Source: Actinomycetota bacterium
GTDB taxonomy: Bacteria; Actinomycetota; UBA4738
Assembly (NCBI GenBank): GCA_005885025.1
Contig: VAYC01000056.1
Coordinates: 1-19,924, forward strand
Reading direction: 5' to 3'
DNA length: 19,924 nt
Part shown: positions 15,425 through 19,924 of the stretch, piece after piece
Layout: the number at the start of each line of letters is the position of its first letter
How positions within the stretch are numbered: the first letter of the stretch is position 1
Translations under genes and position numbers: made by a program
The notes under the pieces: generated by a model
Databases searched by the model: none
What the model was told of the DNA's origin: nothing
What the model saw: only the letters and a program-made list of their open reading frames with translations

Positions 15425-16465
15425 TCAGGCTCGAACACTGGCCGCTTTCCTTTCCCGTCGCAGCAGGTACAGGAAGAACGGTCCTCCCAGCACCGCGGTG
15501 ACCGCACCGACTGGAATCTCCTCCGGGCTCACCACCGTCCGAGCGGCGAGATCGGCCAGGATCATGAACGCAGCGCCTCCCAGGATCGAGGCGGGGATCA
15601 GCCTCCGGTGGTCCGCACCCACGACGAGCCTCAGGATGTGCGGGGTCATGAGCCCGACGAAGCCGATCAGCCCTGCCACCGAGACGGCGGCCGCCGTCAG
15701 CAGGGCTCCGGTGGCGAGCATGAGCGTCTTGAACCGCTCGACCTCCAAACCGAGCTGGGCCGCCCGTTCCTCTCCCAACGCGGTCAGGTTCAGGTCCCGG
15801 GCCGTCCCCATCGCCACCACGGTCCCCGCGAGCACGAAGGGCGCGGCGGCAGCCAGCGACTGCCATCCCCGAGCGCCCAACCCACCCAGCAGCCAGAAGT
15901 AGATCAACCGGATCTGCTGTCCGGAGAACGTCATGGCCAAAGAGATGACCGCCGAGATGATGGCGGCCACGGCGATACCCGAGAGGAGGAGGGTCGCAAC
16001 CTGCACCGAGGGTCCCAACCGGGCCAGCCGGTAGACGAGGAACGCGGTGGCCAGCGCCCCCAGGAACGCGGCGGCCGAGACACCCATCCCGCCCAGGGCC
16101 GCTCCCCCGCCGGCGAGGATGACCACGATGGCGCCCAGGGCGGCCCCGGAGGACACTCCGATGATGGCCGGATCGGCCATGGGGTTTCGGAACAGCGCCT
16201 GGAACACGGCTCCCGCAGCCGCGAGCCCCGCCCCCACCACGGCCGCCAACAGCACACGCGGCAGCCGGAGCTGGAAGAGGATGACGTCGGTCGACGCCGG
16301 CACGCCGGCCGGGCGGCCCGCAAGGTGGAGCCTCCACGCGAACAGCCGGACCGAGGTCCACGGCGAGATCCAGACAGCTCCGACCGCCACCGCCACCAGG
16401 GCCGAGCCGATCAGCAACGCCACCAGCCCCGGAAACACCAGCCGCTGACGCCCCGGCGCGAGCAC
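15425..16465 (-). CDS. btuC: BtuC-like permease of the cobalamin ABC transporter (FecCD family)
   Basis: 346 residues, very hydrophobic, with about nine to ten membrane helices, the normal size for FecCD permeases. The family signature QLRLPRVLLAAVVGAGLAA followed by RNPMADPAIIGVSSGA is seen at about residues 65-108. Near the C-terminus GLIGFVGLMTPHILRLVVG is the cytoplasmic coupling region that contacts the ATPase. The start GTG 16465 follows directly on the btuF stop, so translation is coupled; no good ribosome binding site of its own is visible. FecCD permeases serve siderophores, haem or B12; cobalamin is chosen because of the riboswitch upstream of the operon. Confidence 0.92.
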   Translation of the reverse strand: MLAPGRQRLVFPGLVALLIGSALVAVAVGAVWISPWTSVRLFAWRLHLAGRPAGVPASTDVILFQLRLPRVLLAAVVGAGLAAAGAVFQALFRNPMADPAIIGVSSGAALGAIVVILAGGGAALGGMGVSAAAFLGALATAFLVYRLARLGPSVQVATLLLSGIAVAAIISAVISLAMTFSGQQIRLIYFWLLGGLGARGWQSLAAAAPFVLAGTVVAMGTARDLNLTALGEERAAQLGLEVERFKTLMLATGALLTAAAVSVAGLIGFVGLMTPHILRLVVGADHRRLIPASILGGAAFMILADLAARTVVSPEEIPVGAVTAVLGGPFFLYLLRRERKAASVRA

Positions 16466-17434
16466 CTAAGGCACCGATCCGGGGTGGAGGACCTTGGCCA
16501 GCGCCTCCAGACCATCGACCACCCTCGGTCCGGGCCGGCTGACCAGATCGGAGTCGATCAGCGCGATCCGGCCGTCGCGCACCGCGGCGATGGCACCGAA
16601 CCCCGGGCGCTTGGCCACCGCCTGCGGGGAGACGCCGGATTCGGAGGCCACCAGATACACGTCCGGCCCTTCCGCGACCAACGAGTCCACCGACCACTCC
16701 GGGTAGTCGGACTTCGCGTGGGCCGAGACCGGATCGCACCCCGCACGCACCAACAGGTCGAAGATGAACGTGTGCGGGCCAACGGAGGTCAGCGGCGGAT
16801 AGTAAGCCTCGAAGAAGCACGACACCCGAGCTTCTTTCGCCACTGCCGCCTGGATCGCGGCGGCCCGGGCGGCCATCTGCGCGGTGAGGGCGGCCGCGCG
16901 TTGGGGAACCCCCGTCACCCTTCCGACGGTGCGGATGTCACCCAGGAGATCGGCGAAATCCGTCCCGTTGACGGTGAACACCGGGATGCCGAGTTCGCGC
17001 AGCCGCTGCTTCCATTGGTCCCCGCCCGAGATGGTCAGCAGGAGATCGGGGCGGAGCGCGACGACCTTCTCGACGTTGGGCTGGTCGCCGAACTCACCCG
17101 CCCCGCCGACCTCCTGGATGCCCTTTGCCTCAGGCGGGTAGTCGTCGAACTTCCCCGAGACCCCCACCAGCTCGGGTCCGAGCCCGAGCGCGAACACGAT
17201 CTCTGTGTTCGACGGAGCGAACGTGATGATGCGCTTGGGGGGCGCGGGGATCGTGACGCGGACGCCGTCGTCGTCGGTCAGCGTCAGCGGGAACAGCGCA
17301 GACCCCGCCACGGACGGTGAGGATGCCGGTGCCCGGACCGCGCTCCTGCCGGCGCACGCCGACACAACCACCATCACGAGCACGGGGATCCACCGCGAAG
17401 CCCGGAGGGTTCGCCGGCGGTGCATGCCTTCCAT
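16466..17434 (-). CDS. btuF: BtuF-like cobalamin-binding lipoprotein
   Basis: 322 residues. The N-terminus is a lipoprotein signal: basic MHRRRTLRASR, a hydrophobic core and the lipobox VSAC with Cys27 as the lipidated residue, so the protein is anchored on the outer face of the membrane. The rest is a class III periplasmic-binding fold (TroA/BtuF type): PPKRIITFAPSNTEIVFALG (66-85), VEKVVALRPDLLL, GIPVFTV and a C-terminal lobe with DVYLVASESG and DLVSRPGPRVVDGLEAL. ATG 17434 has a near-perfect AAAGGAG six bases upstream. The first gene after the cobalamin riboswitch and attenuator; the binding of cobalamin or corrinoids rests mainly on that. Confidence 0.92.
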   Translation of the reverse strand: MEGMHRRRTLRASRWIPVLVMVVVSACAGRSAVRAPASSPSVAGSALFPLTLTDDDGVRVTIPAPPKRIITFAPSNTEIVFALGLGPELVGVSGKFDDYPPEAKGIQEVGGAGEFGDQPNVEKVVALRPDLLLTISGGDQWKQRLRELGIPVFTVNGTDFADLLGDIRTVGRVTGVPQRAAALTAQMAARAAAIQAAVAKEARVSCFFEAYYPPLTSVGPHTFIFDLLVRAGCDPVSAHAKSDYPEWSVDSLVAEGPDVYLVASESGVSPQAVAKRPGFGAIAAVRDGRIALIDSDLVSRPGPRVVDGLEALAKVLHPGSVP

Positions 17435-17464
17435 CGCCTGCTCCTTTCGGTCGCGGCCGCCCCC

Positions 17465-17502
17465 GGAAAACGAAAGGAGCCCCCGGCTCTCGCCGGAGGC
17501 TC
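17465..17502 (-). terminator. Riboswitch-controlled intrinsic terminator before btuF
   Basis: On the minus strand GAGCCTCCGGC-GAGA-GCCGGGGGCTC forms an 11-bp stem with one G-U pair and a GNRA-type loop, followed by CTTTCGTTTTCC. Its first arm overlaps the bases that pair in the alternative hairpin (17495-17525), so the two cannot form together. It ends about 30 bases before the btuF start. Confidence 0.75.
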
Positions 17503-17525
17503 AGCCCGTCAGGGCGACGGCCTCC
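17495..17525 (-). promoter_or_regulatory. Antiterminator hairpin of the cobalamin leader
   Basis: On the minus strand GGAGGC (17525-17520) can pair with GCCTCC (17500-17495), enclosing an inner GCCC/GGGC stem with loop TGAC (17515-17504). GCCTCC is also part of the terminator stem, giving a choice between read-through and termination. That cobalamin binding favours termination is inferred from known B12 riboswitches. Confidence 0.55.
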
Positions 17526-17556
17526 TCCTTTTGCGCGAAGAGCGCGGCCGAACCGT

Positions 17557-17755
17557 CTCGGGGTAGGTCTCCTGACTTCCGGTTGGGGCTCGCTCATCGC
17601 GAGCGCTTCGCTCCCCCGACCCTTCCCAGGCCTGACGGCCCAGTGGCATCACTCGGGTTCGCTCCCCGGTCACAGTGGCGCGACCGCGCCGGTCTCTCAC
17701 CGGCTTCCCTCTTGGGGCCTGGGCGGGGTGCCACCCCGCCTCGGCCACCCCGAGG
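17557..17755 (-). ncRNA. Cobalamin (B12) riboswitch
   Basis: The minus strand carries the conserved aptamer parts in order: a closing arm TCGGGGTGG (17753-17745); GGGAAGCCGGTGAGAGACCGG (split over 17709-17689); the B12 box core CGCGCCACTGTGA; a second ATGCCACTGGG with TGGGAAGG after it; and the terminal AGTCAGGAGACCTACC, which ends in CCTACCCCGA (17567-17558) pairing back to the closing arm. Length about 200 nt fits the class. It lies upstream of btuF and should switch off the btuFCD operon when adenosyl- or another cobalamin is plentiful. Exact aptamer edges are approximate. Confidence 0.92.
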
Positions 17756-17776
17756 CTCGATATTCGATTGAGCCGG

Positions 17777-17782
17777 ATTCTA
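17777..17782 (-). promoter_or_regulatory. Candidate -10 box of the btuFCD transcript
   Basis: TAGAAT on the minus strand lies about 20 bases before the 5' arm of the riboswitch, the right place for the leader's start. No convincing -35 hexamer was found 16-18 bases upstream. Confidence 0.35.
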
Positions 17783-17848
17783 GCCAAACCGGCTCCTCGC
17801 CGTTGGCGCCGGTTCATCAACTTCCCCTACACTCTCGCTTGAGAGCCC

Positions 17849-18568
17849 ATGCGCTGGCGGTTCGCTGCCTCAGCACTGATCGCGGCGGTCACGTCGCTCA
17901 GCGCGTGCACGGGGTCCCCCGGCACCGTTGCAACGCACGACACCCTCCCCGAGTTCTCCGTTCGCCGGCTTCCTCCCAGTCCCTCGCCGCTTCGGCTCGA
18001 GGTCCAGTCTGGGGAGGTCGAGGCGCTCGTCCCCGCGGATTGGGACGTGCAGCCCATCTCCACGGCGCGCTATCCGCAGGAGGGGTTCGTGGCCTCTCCC
18101 CAGCTGTCGAAGTGGGAACGCGGCGCCGGCGTGGTCCGCGGCATGGAGGCCTTCTGGGTTGACATCACGCGGCTGCGCATCCCCTCGGACTACTACTACC
18201 TGGTGGCGCGGGGGCCGGCCGTGTCGTCGCTTGCGGGGAACAAGAACTGCCACCCGACGGGCGAGCAGGTCCTGGCGGATCACCCGCCCGAATTGACCGG
18301 GCGGCATTTCTCTCCCGGCGACTACGTGATCTCCGCCAAGGGGACCTGCCGTTCGCAGGGGCAGGCGACCAGGTGGGCGTATATCGTGGCCGCCCCGGGC
18401 TTCGGTCCGGTCCGCGAGGTAGGGCTGCCGTCCTCAGGGCTGTACGTGGTTCTCGCGGTCGTGTCCGGCAGGCGAGCCGACGCCCTGCTGCAGCAGATGC
18501 TGCAGGCGGCCCGGTTCGGCAACGTTCCTATCACGCAGATCGTGGCCGTGGCTCGGACCAACACCTGA
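17849..18568 (+). CDS. Predicted secreted lipoprotein of unknown function
   Basis: 239 residues. The N-terminus MRWRFAASALIAAVTSLSAC is a short lipoprotein signal with lipobox LSAC and lipidated Cys20. The mature part begins with a Gly/Ser/Thr/Pro-rich tether and then a single globular domain with VEALVPADWDVQPI, an F-W-V-D-I-T strand, DYYYLVARG, and two cysteines at about 134 and 173 that could form a disulfide. I recognise no family. It is divergent from the cobalamin riboswitch. TACACT at 17828-17833 could be its -10, making a very short leader; only a weak GAGAG precedes the ATG. A dipeptidase gene follows 37 bases later on the same strand and may share its transcript. Confidence 0.75.
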   Translation: MRWRFAASALIAAVTSLSACTGSPGTVATHDTLPEFSVRRLPPSPSPLRLEVQSGEVEALVPADWDVQPISTARYPQEGFVASPQLSKWERGAGVVRGMEAFWVDITRLRIPSDYYYLVARGPAVSSLAGNKNCHPTGEQVLADHPPELTGRHFSPGDYVISAKGTCRSQGQATRWAYIVAAPGFGPVREVGLPSSGLYVVLAVVSGRRADALLQQMLQAARFGNVPITQIVAVARTNT

Positions 18569-18605
18569 GCCTCGGTCGGTTCGCCCCGCCGTGTAGGCTT
18601 CGGAC

Positions 18606-19924
18606 ATGACCGAGGACCCCGCCACCACCACTCGCATCCGCCAGCGCGTCGCCGAGCTCATGCCCGAGATCCGCGACGCCCTGGAGCGCTTGGTTCGCAT
18701 CCCCTCGGTCAGCTTCCCGGAGTTCGACCCTGCCAACGTCCGGCGCTCGGGGGAGTTCACCCGTGAGCTGTTGGACGCTGCCGGCCTGCAGACGGAGATC
18801 CTCGAAGTGAAGGGCGCGCATCCCGCGGTGCTCGGCCGGATCCCGGCTCCTCACGGCGCGCCCACGGTCCTGCTCTACGCCCACCATGACGTCCAGCCGG
18901 AGGGGCCGCTCGACTTGTGGAGGTCGCCCCCCTACGAGCCGGTCGAGCGCGACGGTCGCCTGTACGGACGGGGGACCTCGGACGACAAAGCCGGCATCGC
19001 CATGCATCTCGCATCCGTCCGCGCATGGGACGGCCGGCCACCGGTCGGGGTAACCGTGTTCGTGGAGGGGGAGGAAGAGTCGAGCTCTGAGCACCTCGGC
19101 GAGTTCCTGTCGAAGTTCGGCGACGAGCTGAGAGCCGACGTGGTGATCTTGGCCGACGCGGGAAACTGGCGGACCGGCGAGCCGGCGCTGACCATCTCGC
19201 TCCGGGGCATCGCCGCCTGCTTCATCGAGGTCCGCACGCTGGATCACGCCGTCCACAGCGGTGAGTACGGAGGGGCCGTCCCCGACGCCCTCACCGCCCT
19301 GTGCCGGACGCTCGCCACCCTCCACGACGAGCGCGGCAACGTTGCCGTCCCCGGCCTCGCCACCGGCCCGGCCGACCCCCTGGACCTGACCGAGAAGGAG
19401 CTCCGCGAATGGGCAGGGGTACGTCCGGGAGTCGAGCTGATCGGAGAAGGAACCCTGACTGAACGGATGTGGACCCGGCCGGCTATCTCGGTGCTCGGGA
19501 TCGACGCGCCGCGGACCCCGGAGGCCTCGAACCAGCTCGTCCCGATGGCACGGGCCAAGGTCAGCATGCGCATCCCGCCCGGGCAGGATCCCGACGAGGC
19601 CATGGAGGGCCTGGTCAAGCACCTCGAGTCGAACGTGCCCTGGGGCGCGGAGGTCAAGATCGTTCGGGAGGGATCCGGGGCGCCCTACTCACTTCGTGCC
19701 GAGGGGCCCGTCAACGAAGCCATGAAGCGGGCGATGCGGGAGGCTTATGGAAAGGCCCCTGTGCAGATGGGTGCGGGCGGCTCGATCCCGTTCGTCGCCG
19801 AGTTCGCCCACGTCTTCCCCCACGCCATCCTCATGCTGACCGGCGCCGGTGACCCCAAGTGCAACGCGCACTCGGAGAACGAGAGCCTGGATCTGGCTGA
19901 CCTCGAGAAGTCCTGTCTGGCCGA
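18606..19924 (+). CDS. M20-family metallo-dipeptidase (3' end outside window)
   Basis: 439 complete codons are visible, open to the window edge; the family is about 450-460 residues, so only a few codons are missing. The enzymes hydrolyse dipeptides with a two-metal centre. The ligands and catalytic residues are in place: HHDVQPEGPLDLW (metal His and catalytic Asp), GRGTSDDKAG (bridging Asp), EGEEESSSEH (general-base Glu and metal Glu), LADAGNW (metal Asp), the dimerisation-lid His in DHAVHSGEYGG, and the last metal His in CNAHSENES. A carnosinase-like/PepV-like dipeptidase fits better than DapE or ArgE because of the HDVQPEGP and SDDKAG forms. ATG 18606 follows the lipoprotein gene by 37 bases; no strong ribosome binding site is visible. 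Confidence 0.92.
   Translation, partial: MTEDPATTTRIRQRVAELMPEIRDALERLVRIPSVSFPEFDPANVRRSGEFTRELLDAAGLQTEILEVKGAHPAVLGRIPAPHGAPTVLLYAHHDVQPEGPLDLWRSPPYEPVERDGRLYGRGTSDDKAGIAMHLASVRAWDGRPPVGVTVFVEGEEESSSEHLGEFLSKFGDELRADVVILADAGNWRTGEPALTISLRGIAACFIEVRTLDHAVHSGEYGGAVPDALTALCRTLATLHDERGNVAVPGLATGPADPLDLTEKELREWAGVRPGVELIGEGTLTERMWTRPAISVLGIDAPRTPEASNQLVPMARAKVSMRIPPGQDPDEAMEGLVKHLESNVPWGAEVKIVREGSGAPYSLRAEGPVNEAMKRAMREAYGKAPVQMGAGGSIPFVAEFAHVFPHAILMLTGAGDPKCNAHSENESLDLADLEKSCLA

Noticed and set aside
15386..17320. A 644-codon plus-strand open frame opposite btuC and btuF
   Set aside because: The translation is a shadow rich in Arg, Gly, His and Gln; the minus strand has a clear permease and binding protein.

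Overview
This window is a GC-rich, densely packed chromosomal segment, most likely from an actinomycete-type bacterium (Actinomycetota) of a lineage I cannot name. The basis is the SUF gene order sufB-sufD-Rieske-sufC-sufS-sufU, a DUF222/HNH (13E12-type) gene behind an actinobacterial-style LexA box, a CysA2/CysA3-like thiosulfate sulfurtransferase, and frequent GTG/TTG starts.

Region 1 (1-7685, mostly minus strand) is an iron-sulfur cluster assembly locus. It reads, in transcription order, sufB, then sufD, a Rieske ferredoxin, sufC, sufS and sufU, followed by the first codons of what looks like a GNAT acetyltransferase. The block sufD to sufU is tightly coupled (11-base, 1-base and 11-base overlaps and one 11-base gap). 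sufB is separated from sufD by about 2 kb holding two plus-strand genes: a proline-rich membrane protein of unknown function, and a DUF222/HNH gene with a SOS-type promoter and a frameshifting deletion in its HNH domain. The leaders of sufD and sufB carry related motifs with identical spacing, a candidate shared control site.

Region 2 (7791-14115) starts with a VIT1/CCC1-type iron/manganese transporter upstream of sufB on the same strand. Divergent from it is a 1123-residue soluble multi-PAS/GAF histidine kinase. Then come a minus-strand thiosulfate sulfurtransferase and a SufT-like (DUF59) iron-sulfur protein, and divergent from that a NarL-type response regulator. Iron handling, sulfur transfer and cluster assembly therefore lie close together.

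Region 3 (14137-17785, minus strand) is a cobalamin uptake operon: lipoprotein BtuF, permease BtuC, and ATPase BtuD with an extra C-terminal domain. It is preceded by a cobalamin riboswitch and an attenuator with two mutually exclusive hairpins.

Region 4 (17849-19924, plus strand) holds a lipoprotein of unknown function and a nearly complete M20-family dipeptidase that runs off the end. I saw no tRNA, rRNA, CRISPR array or insertion sequence. No entirely new system is evident. The best candidates for novelty are the split SUF operon with its possible shared operator, and the BtuD fusion.
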